Counted from the first letter of the stretch, positions 45,634-59,230 are shown. The stretch: DNA of 64,000 nt from Phascolomyces articulosus (GCA_025677815.1 JAIXMP010000023.1:434001-498000), one strand, 5' to 3'. Translations and numbers: made by a program. Notes: a model not told the origin generated them from the letters alone.

Positions 45634-48600
45634 TACCCTTTATAATCTCTTTTCTCTCTTTCTCTTTCGCACACAATAAATCATATTATATTATATTCTT
45701 ATTAGTATTTATCATTCTTATTATATTTTATTCGTACAATCTTCTCCTTCTTCTTATTCTTACAACCCCTTCTCGTTCCTTTTATATAAAAAAGTGTCCC
45801 CATTTGTTTTTCATATATATATATATATTTATATCTATATATTCTTCGCCCTCATTTTCTTCTTTATCATCTCTCAAACGACAACTCGTATATTGAAATT
45901 TCCCGTTAGACTCTTTTTATTATGTGATGTACTTTTTAAATTGTAACAACTCTTTTTTTTTTAAAAACCCTCATGTATTCTCTACCTCTCTCTCAACCCT
46001 TTCTTTAACCCACTCTCTCGCACACCACTTGATCAAATTCACCCTTTCTCTTTTTCTCAAATGTATGTAATATTTTTCTTTCCCTCCATATTTTTTTATT
46101 ATTTGTCACTTTTTAAAAAGTGTTTTGTATGAAAAAAAAAACCTAATATAAGATTTCTTTCCTGTTACTTAATATTCTTTCCCCCCAAAATACTGGGAGT
46201 TTATTTGCTTAAAAAAAAAGAATGGTTCAAGTCTGTTTTTGTATAAAGCGAACTATAAAAAAAGAAACATATATTCAATCAACCACGTGGACAGTAGGTT
46301 TCCCGCGTAAAACTTGAATAATTTCACTTAGTCATAGTTTTAATCATCCTAAAAGAAAAGAAAAAAGGTCATCCATCTTATATTAACTAATATTATAACA
46401 ACAAATAATAAACAAACACGTTTGATCAGCCGTTTGTTTGTTATTTATATCCATATCGAGGTTCATCCGTCATAAGAAAAAAAAAACATCATTTGATGAA
46501 TAAGTTATCTAACTTGGTTGTTCTCAAATTATGCAAATGTAAGAATTAAAGTTTAAGTTGGAGAAAGGAAAAAAATGGGATGATTCTGGACTTGTCAATT
46601 TTTGCTATATTTTACGGATAAACTTGTAAGTAGAGATATACATAAGCAATATTCGACCATAAAAATCATAACCAAGGAAATTCAAGAAAGGCTGACCCAT
46701 TATGTTATTGTGATACAACATGCTTACATTTGGTGGCACTGTTAAATATCTATTTACACTTCATTCTCTCATTGTATTTTATTACTATATAAAATACTTA
46801 TAAACAAAACAGATCATATTATTCGAACTTCTTTTTTTTTCCTCATCCACATCGTGATATACTATAAAACATATATTTGTCAACATTTGCAGTAATATGA
46901 AAAGCTAGAAATCAACTCCTAATATTTTAGTGTTGCATCATAATATTTAAAGACGTGTCAAACAAAAGCTTGCATTAATGTTACTAACTTCCTTCCTTGA
47001 CGAATATAAAAACTATTATCACCTCGCTGCTATACATTTTCAACTACCTGAATCAAACGTAACTAAAACTTTCCAATTATATTATGGTGGAAACAACGTT
47101 TAATACAACAAAAATCAGAACCTCTTTCTGTTATATTATAACCTTCATTCACCTTGTGGAAACATCATGAATGGTTGAGTGACCAATGGAATTAACGACA
47201 GCACTACATTTTAATTTATTGTAATCACTCTATCACTTATTACTTGATTACAAAATGTTGTCAAAAAGGGAGTTTTTTTTTATTCTGCCATACTATGCTT
47301 TATACGTATTTAAATACTCTTTGGTGGTAACTATTGGGTTCGGTAAGAATAATTAGCGAATATAAAACAGTGGCCCATGATTGTAAACTAACAGGATATA
47401 TATTAAAATGTTGGAATAATGAATAAGACAAAGTGTCCGACTTGTGTTGACAGTTCCATAAGTATTATCAACTCTATCATATTAATGAAATAGCTTATTA
47501 TTTGATCTCTTTTTGTTTTATTGTTTTTTTGGGAAGTATAAATGCAATACGTATGCTCCGAAATCCATTTGTATCAACACATCTCCAGAACAACCTGATA
47601 GTCCACATATTAAAATCGGCTTTTTACTTTAAAAAATAATCCAATATACTTTTTTGATCTTGATAAAATATATTATGCGCAGTATATACAACGAAGAGAT
47701 GCCTTTTTTGCAGTTGCATATATCTATTATATTTAATGAATAAATAATTAAAGGAGTGGTATGTTTATTCGATGACTGGTTTATTATATCAGTTGTAATA
47801 ACCTTTGTAACAACTTATATTGTACATGCAATTTGATTGGACTTGTATATTATATAAGCAACTACAGTAAATTGTGCCTAGCTTTTACTACATGTATTTA
47901 AAAAATCAAAATGGCAACTCCAAAGTGATTGAATAAGCATCTCTTTCCACTTTCTTAGATGCCATCAAGAGCTTATTATATGTCTCCCAATCATGTACTT
48001 GATTTATTTTTTATATAAACTTGCAAACTTTGGTACGTACCGAAAAATTTGGAGCACAAATTGACCTTACTACACCAAATACCTGAGAAATAAACAAGAT
48101 AGATCTATCAATTTATGGTATCTAGATTACTTTTTTGATTACATGAAAAGTATAATTGAACAAGTGTATACACGATTCGAAAGAACAGTATCAATCGTAA
48201 ATTATTTCATAAATATTGTTGAATTGTAAATCTCCAGAGAAATATATTAAAGTATTCAGCGCAATCGTGGCATAACTCACGATGAGGGTACCTTTTGATT
48301 TACCAGCTGTATATAATATTCTTGTGGTTGAAATCAAAATTTTTCAATATCAACGCTACTACTTCTTGAACCCTCCAACTTTACGACATGGTACAAACTT
48401 TAAGATATAATACTTGCTGTATACATATATATATTCATTTACTTATGTACCAACCTTTCAGCCCTTTATTGTTGTGGGAACATATCAGTTTGGTACCTTC
48501 TTTGATTGGAAACCAGACCGAAAACCCGGTTCTTGGATATTTCTTCTTTTTTCGGTTCTAGGATTAAGTAAATAATAGTAATAAAAAAATACTTTTTTTG

Positions 48601-49013
48601 TTAGATTCAGAATCTACGTAAAATAAGCTATATAAACAATACTAAATAATTCTTTTTAAAAGATAAATGTCAAAATCAACGGATAGAAGTTTTATAACAT
48701 CAGTACTATGCAATGAAAAACAGTAACAAATTATCGCAGTAATGAGAGAGAAAGTTTTTTTAATAAAAATGAATAAAATATTATATATGAAATAAATGCC
48801 AAAAAAAAAAGGAAAACTACAACTAGGCATATAATATGATATATATGATCACTATCTACTATTGATATCTACTACTGCTACGAGTAATATATGGTATAAA
48901 CTCAGGAAGGATGAAATAAAAGGCATGGACTATGAGAAGTGGAACAGTAATAGTAGTGGTTGGTATGATAATAGGGAAAGTGACATTGCTTGGATGATGA
49001 TATTGTTCATTAT
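45634..49013. other. Gene-poor AT-rich region, 3.4 kb
   Basis: No intact gene found on either strand. Pyrimidine-rich sequence to 46130 is probably the 3' flank of the preceding gene. A short coding-like trace (about 40 codons ending FQLYYGGNNV, near 46975-47102, plus strand) may be chance. No tRNA-like cloverleaf or dispersed repeat was noticed by eye. Confidence 0.45.
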
Positions 49014-49358
49014 TTAATAATCGTCTTGGCCGACATTTTGTTGGCATTTCTTTGCATTGTTGTTAAGGAGACCATTCTGAAGAAGGCCGTTGGCCTAATA
49101 AAACAATAGAAGATAACTTTGTATTAGTAACAATGGCATATAAAGAATGCATTATGGCAAAAAAAAAAATTGGGATTTTTAATGCTGTAAACTTACAATG
49201 CCAGAAACATCTCCTTCGTTGTTACAGCCTTCTACGTAGATAGAATCATCACTTTCGTAATCGTAGGGGTAATCATCGTAGTAATCACCGTGAGGCAACG
49301 CAAATGCGGCAACAGCAAACATGGCAAAGAAAGTAGTGACAACTGTGAAGGACTTCAT
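49014..49358 (-). CDS. Small secreted protein, 80 aa
   Basis: Minus strand, exons 49358-49197 and 49094-49014, giving 80 aa. It has a textbook signal peptide (MKSFTVVTTFFAMFAVAAFA, cleavage expected before LPHG). An acidic Tyr/Asp-rich segment follows (DYYDDYPYDYESDDS), then VEGCNNEGDVSGIANGLLQN and an end with NAKKCQQNVGQDDY. The mature part has just two Cys, which could form one disulfide. A TATA box lies about 100 bp upstream. It is the only intact gene in an 8-kb gene-poor stretch. Function unknown: effector-like, wall-associated or peptide-signal roles are all open. Confidence 0.75.
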
Positions 49359-49455
49359 GATTGAAATAGTTGGCTTTTTTTTTTGGTTGTTGAGTGATTA
49401 AAGAATAGAAAAAGTGATTTGATAATGTCGAAATTGAAATCGGAAATAAGTCGCC

Positions 49456-49463
49456 TTTTTATA
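49456..49463 (-). promoter_or_regulatory. TATA box of the small secreted protein gene
   Basis: TATAAAAA on the minus strand about 100 bp before the ATG at 49358, preceded by an A-run. Confidence 0.5.
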
Positions 49464-50104
49464 TCTTTTTTTTTTTTTGGTCTTTCAGATTATTCGTTGT
49501 AAGGAAAGTGAGGTTATCTTCTTGTTGTCCTAACAGCAACAATGACTTCACCACCTTCTGTTTTCTCAGTTATAAATAACAGCACTACCACTCGCATTAG
49601 AAGATATAATTAGGAGTGAATTCCTTCATATTCTTCATCAAGTATGTAAAAATCTTAAACTATACTATATTCAGTAACGCACGTAGTCTTTGGATTACTG
49701 ATCAAAATGATCCAAATTGATGCGTCTACTGATTAAATTTCTGCATATCATGTAAATTCAATATATTTAAAGATTTTCCCGCCACACACACTCCTCTTTT
49801 GCTCTTTGCCCCTTTTTCCGTTCAAAGTAAAATTGTACTAAACATCATGGTGGATTGAAGTATACGTAGTAGGAATATGATATTGTTGTCTTTTATTTGA
49901 TTTAGAAATACATCTATTTACATCATAATCCGGTAATAATGGTAATAATCGTATAAGAATTAAATATTATTATATGGCTGGTAGGTTACGAACAAAACGT
50001 CAAAATTTAGTTTGCTATTTGTATTCAGAACAAATCATAATTCAGGGTGCAATAAATAAATAAATATATAAATGAGTGTCCATGATCTTCGCTTGATTAT
50101 GCTA

Positions 50105-50239
50105 TTAATAGGATAAACCATTTGCGTAAGCCTTTTGTAATCGTGCATCCATAGAGCTGGGATCTTTACTTGATCGTTTATTTATTTGTTTATTGATTTG
50201 TATGTAAATCATATCGTCACGACAGGAAAAATAGTAATA
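50105..50239 (-). pseudogene. Possible 3' exon or gene remnant
   Basis: A 44-codon minus-strand open stretch ending at a TAA, with reads such as RDDMIYIQINKQIN and SSMDARLQKAYANGLSY. The composition looks protein-like. No upstream exon or start was found, and a 72-codon frame further upstream (50273-50491) shows no motif. Could be chance. Confidence 0.25.
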
Positions 50240-51123
50240 CTACCTGATATGTAGCACCAAAAAAAATTACTTTTAAACAATTATACAAAATGATGAAAAT
50301 CCACAATTATATCTGTAAAATTCTATTACTCTTTTTTTCATGACTATTGTCGTTATGATGAAGCAGTATATAAAATATATAGGAATGAGAGTATATTCCG
50401 GAGAGTGTTGTCTAATTAGTAGTGTAAATAATTTCATATCTGCATAGATCTTCCGATGAAAACCGCTGCAAGTATCATAGAAGAACAACATTCATTTTTC
50501 ATACATATGATATATTATTAATAGCAGCTCAATGATGATTGACGTGTATTACTTTTATAGTGAGGAGCAATTATTAAAAAAAATCCACATGCTTTGGATG
50601 CTTCCTTTTTTCTACTCACGTTTTTTGTTTTAGTTAATTTTAGTGGTGTTGTAAGATAACTAAAGAACAAAAAACATTTTATGATGGCGACAGGAGTATA
50701 GTATCCAAATCAGATCAATTGGAATTGTGCTTCTTTAGAGAAGCCAAAACCATCTCTTTATTATGATGCTACACTTTTAACCAGGTGAATCAAATAAGGA
50801 TGAAGTAAACCAAATATCTGTTGACTGCCAATTCATTAAAACTGTTCTCTTATTTATAACTTTATTGACCAGCATCGTCATTGAGAATTTCAAAATTGCA
50901 TTTACTTATATTTGCTATATCTTATTTTTGTGTTTATAATGTAAGAAGATAAGTATCTAATTTCAAAAGAATTTTTTATATACAAGAAATGCTAATATAT
51001 TCTGGGTGTCTGGTAAAAACAATCACCGATCCCAACATCTAGATATCACTTTATCATTACTGACCCGATGGTACGTTACTTGTTTGTTTTTTTTGTTTGT
51101 TTGTTGATATTTTCAATTGCAAA

Positions 51124-51225
51124 CTATGACAGATACAATTGATAATAATTATTGGTTCGAAACGCATCTGTAGGAATAATGACTTTTGTAACATAATCTG
51201 GAGCAAACCAAGGATGTGCTGTGTA
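51124..51225 (-). pseudogene. Weak coding trace
   Basis: A 33-codon minus-strand open stretch (HPWFAPDYVTKVIIPTDAFR, ending QLYLS and a stop). No start, splice partner or family. Length alone is within chance for this AT content. Confidence 0.2.
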
Positions 51226-52189
51226 TTATGATGTGGATGGTCTATATTATATTTATTTTTATCCGGCTCTTTGATTGTGTTCCACCACTATGCCTCTTGT
51301 TACAATGGACCCCTCTTTAACTTCACAGTCAAAACTTCCTTTTTTTTTATGAAAATAAAGCTGTGTGGAAGTTAACGAGAACAGCTTTACTATGTATTTC
51401 TTAGTATACGTATATGTATTCATGGACCAAATTACTGTGAAGAAAAAGAGGGTTGAAAGTTAACGAATATGAAATTAACAGAGGACTACTGTATATACAA
51501 GTGTAATTGGATTTAATAGCAGATGAAGAAAGGTATGGTTCTAGATTCTTCGTCAGCTTCCAATACATAAATTGACTTGTTGTCTAAACCTTATTAAAAA
51601 TATAATTATATCCATTTTTTTAAAAAAAAACGTGAATCTGCAGGAATTTAGCTCAACATACGTGCAAGTACATACTATAATAAAGTTAATTAAAAAAAAG
51701 AAACTTTGAGCTCACTTTAACCACGATAATTGTATTACCTTAATCCAGCTGACGTTATGAATGAATTCGTATTCACAAAGGACAAAATATGATGATGTAC
51801 TTTTCTTCAACCAAATTTATTAGTGAAATCTCTGAAATGCAATTTCCCTTCTTAGGTCCACTATTGGATAGACAATAAAATTCCATATTTCTCGGGTTAT
51901 ATTTGAAGGTAATACTATAATCAATATCCGACGCAACCAACAAATATGTTTCTTTGAACTAAACTTATAGGTTAAATGTAATGTTTTATCATTTGATGTC
52001 TAGTTATTTTCATATCCTGTACGTACATATGTATTTTTTGTATTTTTCCGATCCGCATGTACTTGAATTTCCCTTGGCAAATGGATGCAAGCATTGTTGA
52101 TATTAATCTAAATATTATGTACCACAAGAAATCAGTTGTCTTAAAAGTTTAAATGACATTTTTGGTTTTTTTTTTTTTTTTTTTGTGAA

Positions 52190-52584
52190 CTAGCACTCGT
52201 AGAAATTATTAAACGTCCCGTCATCAACGTGGAACAGCGAGTAGTATGATGTTGCATATGTTGTTAGTCCATCCTCAGGAACCTTTTATTTTATGGTACT
52301 TTGGACAATAAAAATACACTATGTAATAAATCTAAATCCTCCTTTACTTTTTCAATGCTACTATATGAAAATTCTTATTGGTCAATCTCGCTACACAAAT
52401 ATCTAAAAGAGGAACTCTCTCTGAATTATAAGACGCGATAACTGCGATGATTGCCAATTTCAACCCATGGTGAGTTGTGACACAGTGGTTTTTGTGGTAG
52501 AATACCTCTATTGCTAACCTCTTCTATACTGCTATTCGCACTGACAGTATTCTTATTATCAATAGGAAATCTGCCAATTGGTCT
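52190..52584 (-). pseudogene. Possible decayed gene pieces
   Basis: Two minus-strand pieces lie close together. 52584-52426 is open for 52 codons (PIDNKNTVSANSSIEEVSNR, then QKPLCHNSPWVEIGNHRSYR) and ends at TAA. 52282-52190 follows an AAAAG acceptor-like site and reads 30 codons (VPEDGLTTYATSYYSLFHVD to FYEC) before TAG. Just upstream another frame reads YQYDVQPKWLDGSG. Together they suggest one broken gene, possibly secreted, but no start or family is recognisable. Confidence 0.28.
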
Positions 52585-53455
52585 TTATCAGTGATTCTAC
52601 TGGAGTTTACCTGATCCGTCTAGCCATTTTGGTTGTACATCGTATTGGTAACACCTACATTTAGTCATAACGTACTTTTGAAAATGGTATTTCTCCTTTG
52701 AACAACAGAAAGTAAAACATGCAGATACAATCTGTGTTAAACATATATTATGTACATATCCAAATTATCTTCAATATATAGTATGTTCCTCCCAAGTAAT
52801 ATTAGTTTCCATTTCTGTTATAGTATATAGTATCATCAAGCTCCTTATATAATATTTTTTAATATTTTTAGCTGTCAAGAATACTAATATATCAGAAGTA
52901 ATTTTTTTCCATTGCTGCTATTGCCTGCACCTTGAAGGATATCTTGCAAGATATAAAGCAGCTATATTGCTATGACCGGGATTACAGCTATCATTCATTT
53001 AACGGTGTTAATATATCAGAATCTAACAATCTTTAGAGTCCAAGTACGGGTAGAATAGGTTATCACTTTCGATCCTACTATGCTTTTATACTCCTCATAA
53101 AAGGGTTGGTAGTTTATTTTTTAGAAAACATAGTAAGAATTATTCTGTAATAAAATCGCATAAATACTAAAGTATTGAAGCTATACGTTTGTCTTTTTGC
53201 TTTCTTCTCTACTGTTGTATATAGTCACCACTATGCTCATCCCCCCCCTCCAGAATAATGTTCGAGGTGCTACTAAAAAAAAGCCAACTACAAAAGTATT
53301 ATTGAAATCAAACTATCAAGAAAGATACAACATTGAGGTGAACAAGCTTAAATTTGTTGGATTGCATTAATAAAAAAAATTGAGCAGGCATGAAATTAAG
53401 CTCTCTTTCCGCCAACCGAAAAAAAAACCTCTATATAATAAATATTTTTTAATCA

Positions 53456-56400
53456 ATGGATTACGAATACGATAATGAACCAAGCACGAAACGAATGCGT
53501 CTCGATGATAAAGATTCCGAAAATCGGCCATTTAGCTCTTTTCTCTCTAGTTCATTTCGACGATCGAAAAAGCACCCGGTTTTATCTGACAAAAAGCTGA
53601 TCGTTTACAACCTGAAGGGTATAAATCGCCATTCAGTACATTATCGATTGGATCGTTTTATGATCCACTAGCAACGACTCACACACACATGGAATATTCA
53701 TCTTGTTCTTTCCTTTTTTTTAAAAAAAATACAGTGGAACGACCTCCTCTTCCTGATGGCTTTGAACAAGATGCTTGGGCAAAATTAAAACAGGCCATCC
53801 ACGCGATCCAAAACCATACACAGCCTACAGAAAGTCTTGAAGTTCTTTATCAGGTACCGCTTTATTAATATAATTTTTCTACGCGTCTTTCTGTTTTGGT
53901 ATTCTATGAAACCAACTCATGTCACATCATATGTACTTTCTTAGCTATGTGAAGATCTTTGTCAATATAACCTTGGTGAAAAGTTGTGCGATCAATTATA
54001 TATTGAATGTAGTAACTATGTAAAACAAGAATTTGCGAGACTTGAAAAGCAAGTATTTTTTTTTTTGCAATTGGGTATCATGTTTTTCTTGTTCTAATAA
54101 TTGATCTATAGTGATAATACTGAGGATGGAAGAATATACTTGAAATCAGTAAATGCTTGGTGGACAACTTATTGTGACCAATTGGTATGTATATTGCAAT
54201 GAAATTTTTGTTTGGATATGGATCATCTTTTTATTGCTTTATTCGTAGTCTCTAAACAATTTAATGGACTGGTTGGTGATTTTAGTCTCAAATTCGAGGT
54301 ATATTTTTATATCTTGATCGTACCACTGCTGCATCATTATATGGTTCATTATGGTAAATAACTTTGGGACTCTACTCTCTACTGATCTTTTTTTTTATGA
54401 ACTTGATTGATAACATGACAATTCAACTCGAATATATTTATTATTAAACACTTTAGGAATCTTGGAATGATATTATTTGGTGAAGTATATCAAACATGCG
54501 AAAAAGTTCGACAACGAGTTATTGACAACGCATTGATTCTTGTTCAGTGTGAAAGGTAGAGATCGGATTCTACGATCAAGGGATTACAAAAAATTAGAAT
54601 ATTATATAGAAAAGGAAAAAGAAACGAGACGACATACTTACTGAATGTTCCATCAACCTACACCATTTGTTTTTAGAGATAATAATGATACCGATTCTGT
54701 CTTATTACAGTCTGTATTACATATGTTGATTGCTCTCAAACGTTATCACAAGGATTTTGAACCACGACTTTTGGAGGAATCCAAAAGATATTATGATATG
54801 GAAGGAGATCGACTTGTTCAAGAAATGGATATGTCAAAATACTTGGAACATGTTGCTTATCGAATTCATCAGGAAGTTCAACATGTGAATGCAAAGAAAT
54901 TATTTGATAAGTCTACCAAAGTACCACTGAATTCAATTGTTGAGCATCAGCTTTTGACAAAACGTATTGATACTATCTTGGATAAATGTAAAGTTTTGCA
55001 GCATGAACTTCCCTTTTTTTTTCATCTGTGTGGTTATCGCTTGGATGGTTTTACTGGAATAGTCTATTTTGATGAGCTTTATTCATATTTCTTGTTTTTT
55101 TAGGCTTTAGCACATTTATGCAAAATAATAGTGAGGAAGATTTATCATTACTGTATCGATTATTACGAAAAGTAAACTGCTTGGATAGTTGTGTGAAATA
55201 TTTCGGTGACTATGTCAAGGTATGGGTCATCATTATAGTGACTACTGGTTTTTCTGTGGGATTGACAAGTTTATATATGAAGAGAACAAAAAAAAAAAAA
55301 TTAAACCATTTTTTATATAGAAAGAGGGTGTTTCTATAATTAAGAAACGAGGAGTTGCCGATAAGGATGTTGTACCATTAATTTCGGCTTTCAAGCGCAA
55401 GACAGATATTATTATGCGACATAGCTTTGAAGGAGATGAGCGATTTTTTGATGCTCGTAAACAAGGATTTCGTTATTTCATCAATTTACGTGAACATCGT
55501 ACGGCAAGATTATTATCTGCTTATACTGATCATATAATGAGAAATTCAGATAAGGTAAACGATAGAGGAAAAAAACACAATACTTGTTGACAAGCTTCAT
55601 GGATGAAGAGGGGTGATTTTTCTTGTAGTGTAAAAAAAAAGTATCTGAATGATTTTTTTTAATAATTTAGTCAGAAGACAAGTTGGAAAAAGGTCTTGAT
55701 CAAGCTATAGCTATATTCAGGTATGTTTTAATTCAATTGAACGATTATAGACTATGCATATTTAGTATTGGATGACTTATTCTAAAAGCAATAGATTTCT
55801 TCAAGGTAAACAAAATGGAGACCATAATTATATATAAGCGAGGAGAAGTGTTATAATGAAGAGGGTGATGGTACTGACATAAGATTGGGCTGGATATATG
55901 GCTCTGTACATATTTATATTTTAAAAAAAATAAGGCAAAGATTTCTTTCAAGCACTTTATAAACGAGACCTTTCCAAGCGATTACTTCTTGAAGTAAAGA
56001 GTCGAAATGCTGAGAAAAACATGCTGGCAAAACTTCGAAAAGGTAATATCAATAGGTTAATTATTGATGTTTTGTCATTTCGAATGATTTTTTAAATTTA
56101 AAATTATTTTTTATTTAGAATGTGGATTAGCGTATACAAGCAAGCTTGAGGGCATGTTACGAGATATTAAATACTCACATGACCTATTGAATGAATTCAA
56201 GGTAAAAATTAGTGAATGATAGTATGAATACATGTACATATATGGATTTGCTTTTTATTGTCTAATGTATTCTCCTGATGAAATCATATAAATCTACATC
56301 ATGTAGACTACTCCAGCATATGATGAAGCAAACCCATCGTTTACATTTAAAGTAAATATACTGACCTATGGTTTCTGGCCTTCCTATACACCTATTGATA

Positions 56401-57650
56401 TTAGTTTACCAGCAGAGGTAATAATCATAATACTAGATCCTCGATCCACATTCTCAAATATTATACGTTTATAACACGGTGGAATTGAACTAAATATATC
56501 TTCTTTTTTATTAGTTTAATAATATCCAAACAAAATACCAAGAATTCTATAATGCAAAATATTCAGGACGACGTCTTACTTGGCAAAATTCTCTTGGTGT
56601 ATGCGATGTTACCGCAAATTATCCATTGGTTTGTATTTGATAGACGATTGATGAAAAAGAGAAACCTATTTACTTACATTATTTAGATACTAAAATTGAT
56701 ATATATGTTACTATTGTTGTGTGGGGGAATATTAATATAGGGAACTCAAGAACTAACATTAACAATATTACAAACGGTTGTATTACTTTTATTCAATGAT
56801 GAAACAAAAATATCCTTATCATTTGGTGAAATATTGCATGCTACGAATCTTGGTGAGCTTTCTTTTTTCGAATACGTATATCCGTTCTCCTTCTCTTCCC
56901 CTGCCTCCAGTTTAGATTGGATTTATATATTTTATAATTAAACTCCCCTCTCCCGTGTTTAATAGATGAATTGGAATTACGACGAACATTGAAATCTCTA
57001 GCATGTGGAGAACACAAACTGATAGTGAAAATTCCAGACGGAGAGAGTGTGGATGACACAGACACTTTCACATATAATGAAGGATATGCAAGCTCGTTAC
57101 AACGCGTACGAATGAATACCGACAAATTAAAAGAAGTGATCGAGAGTAACACCACAGTACCACGAACAGTATTGATATCTCGAGAGCAACAGGTGATTAA
57201 AAAGATAATATTTTTTTTGGAGTTTTGCTCTATAATCTATTAAAGTTATTCTAATGTTATTGTATTTCTATTTATTCAGGTCGATGCTGCTATTGTGAGA
57301 ATCATGAAATCGAAACGACAATTGAGCCATGGTTCATTATTAGGAGAAGTCGTTCGACAAATTCAATTTCCTGCAACGGTAAGAAAGCACCAATACGAGG
57401 GGATTGGTGGAAAGACAAGATACAACTGCAGAAGGAGTATTTTTAAAATTGATAAATTGGGTCTCCATTTATAGGCACAAGATGTAAAGAAACGTGTTGA
57501 GCAATTGATTGAAAAGTAAGTTTATAGCACACATCAGTGTTGACGTTGACTTGTAGAATATATATTCTGATAGATCGAAATATTTATATGTTGTACTCTA
57601 GGGAATATTTGAGACGAACGGAGGATGATGGTTATTATTACCTAGAATAA
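53456..57650 (+). CDS. CUL4: Cullin-4 ubiquitin ligase scaffold
   Basis: Twenty exons: 53456-53618, 53735-53853, 53945-54048, 54112-54184, 54286-54353, 54457-54555, 54677-54987, 55104-55219, 55321-55554, 55671-55720, 55795-55805, 55935-56042, 56119-56201, 56307-56417, 56515-56628, 56741-56852, 56966-57192, 57280-57378, 57475-57515, 57602-57650; 763 aa, as in animal CUL4. The N-terminal repeats that bind DDB1 start at LIVYNLKVERPPLPDGF. The cullin homology domain includes RFLQGKDFFQALYKRDLSKR, NMLAKLRKECG, YTSKLEGMLRDI, NILTYGFWPSYTP, SGRRLTWQNSLG and ELRRTLKSLACGEHKLI. The Lys in AAIVRIMKSKRQLSHG is the expected neddylation site. Intron 3 uses a GC donor and exon 11 is 11 nt. Confidence 0.95.
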
Positions 57651-58605
57651 TAGTGTTCTTATCATTATTAACCAAAATTTTTAAATAATTCTTGCTCAAG
57701 CAGATATAAATAATAAATATTTCTTATTTGGGGTTACATATATATAAAACATCTTTGTTTGATTGTTTATAACAATAAATAACTGTTTCCAAGTATATCT
57801 TCCAAGGAATACATCTATAACATATAATATGGATTAAAGTATTCTGATAAATTCATCTCTACTCACCCATTTGAATATAGGTATTTTATACGGTTTTTAA
57901 AACTATGACAATTGTCTAAGTCTGACTTTATCACTATTCTACCATTAACTGTAATTAAGAAGACCAGTGGGTGAAGTTTTGCTTGTCTATTTTTTTCAAA
58001 AAACGCTTGGTAGTAAAACCATTCGATCTATAGATAAGTACCCGCCACATCATCTGAGCTGCACATTTATTTACTGCTTAGAAAACACTAGGCTTTTACC
58101 ATGGATTTTTTTTAAGTAACCACTATCGGCATACATTGATACATAGTTTGATTTTATCTATGTGATTCTGTATAACAAATAGGTAATTTATACATTTTTC
58201 ACCTTAACCTCCCTGATCAGGATAGGATCACGATCCGACATTATTATGATGTTGTACAGTATAACGACGATGCTCCTACTACAGATTTTTATTTTGTATT
58301 AAAAATAGGTGCGCAGTGCTAAATAGCCTATGATGGCAAAAGTTGTAACTTGTGTTTGGAACCAAAAAGAAGTGTGATATATTTCAAAATTTATATTTTT
58401 TATTAAATTGGAAGACTAGTTGACCTGCGACATTCGCCATGTGGTCGCTGGTGGAAGTGTGATATAGATGAATTAGGCTAATTGGTATTTACTATATACC
58501 AGTGGTCATATTATTTGATCTTAATATTTTTATTATAAATAGCATCTGGTTTATATTATTAATACGTGCTTTTTTTCTACGTAGCTCACAATCTTTGACC
58601 TGTTA

Positions 58606-59230
58606 AAACGGCAACGGCAACAAACAACAAGCAACAGTAAGCAATAACAACAAAATAATAGAGGAAGGAGAGGACGAGGAAATGGATGGAGTAGATGATA
58701 AAGAAGGATAAATGGACAACAACAAAGAGCAAATGATCGAACGAAAAGCCACAGATGGTTGATTGAAAGGCTGAAATGCTCCAGGATATCTGTTACCAAC
58801 ACTTGGCTCATAAGTGGAGAGTATGGGCATTGGCTCGTATATTGCACATGTTGACTCTATGGAGCGCCAAGTCTTATTTGACTCGCTCAGGTCTTTGGAA
58901 AATCAAAGGGACGCTGTCATACTTTCCATCTCTATCTCATTTTGTCCTTGTGCTTAATGATTTGGAGGATACTTTGGTCTGCGAAAACGGAAGAGTGACT
59001 TTGTACGATTCATTGCACCGCTTCATTACTTTGTGTTTTTTGGGGCATATAAGAACTAACCTGTAATGTTTAGTGTAACTAAATGGTATTGGGTTCCTAT
59101 TGTCCTTGCAAATGAGATCTATTCACGACCCATGGCGAGAAATAGGCCTATATACACTTTATTGGGTTATGGTGGAACACAAGTCCATGGAGAGGCGATG
59201 GAAGTTCATATAGATTGGCTTCCGTGTTAG
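58606..59230 (+). pseudogene. Decayed coding region, higher GC than surroundings
   Basis: One plus-strand frame from 58606 to 58958 reads about 117 codons with four interior stops. It has an Asn/Gln-rich start, an acidic stretch (IIEEGEDEEMDGVDDKEG), NAPGYLLPTLGS and SMERQVLFDSLRSLENQRDA. Other frames carry a 96-codon open stretch (58776-59066) and then MFSVTKWYWVPIVLANEIYS to VHIDWLPC (59066-59230). GC is about 35-48% by line, as in coding DNA here, against roughly 28% nearby. This mixture suggests a frameshifted, stop-ridden gene or transposon fragment. Family not recognised. Confidence 0.4.

Larger units (their letters stand above)
49464..53455. other. Gene-poor AT-rich region with coding traces
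   Basis: Four kb without an intact gene. Minus-strand traces at 50105-50239, 51124-51225 and 52190-52584 are listed separately. The last 60 bp is the cullin promoter (TATATAATAAATA near 53432). A plus-strand trace at about 52906-53036 (IACTLKDILQDIKQLYCYDR) is also open but unrecognised. Confidence 0.4.

Noticed and set aside
51150..51180. tRNA-like TTGGTTCGAAAC sequence
   Set aside because: Resembles a T-arm, but no acceptor stem, D-arm or anticodon arm can be folded around it.
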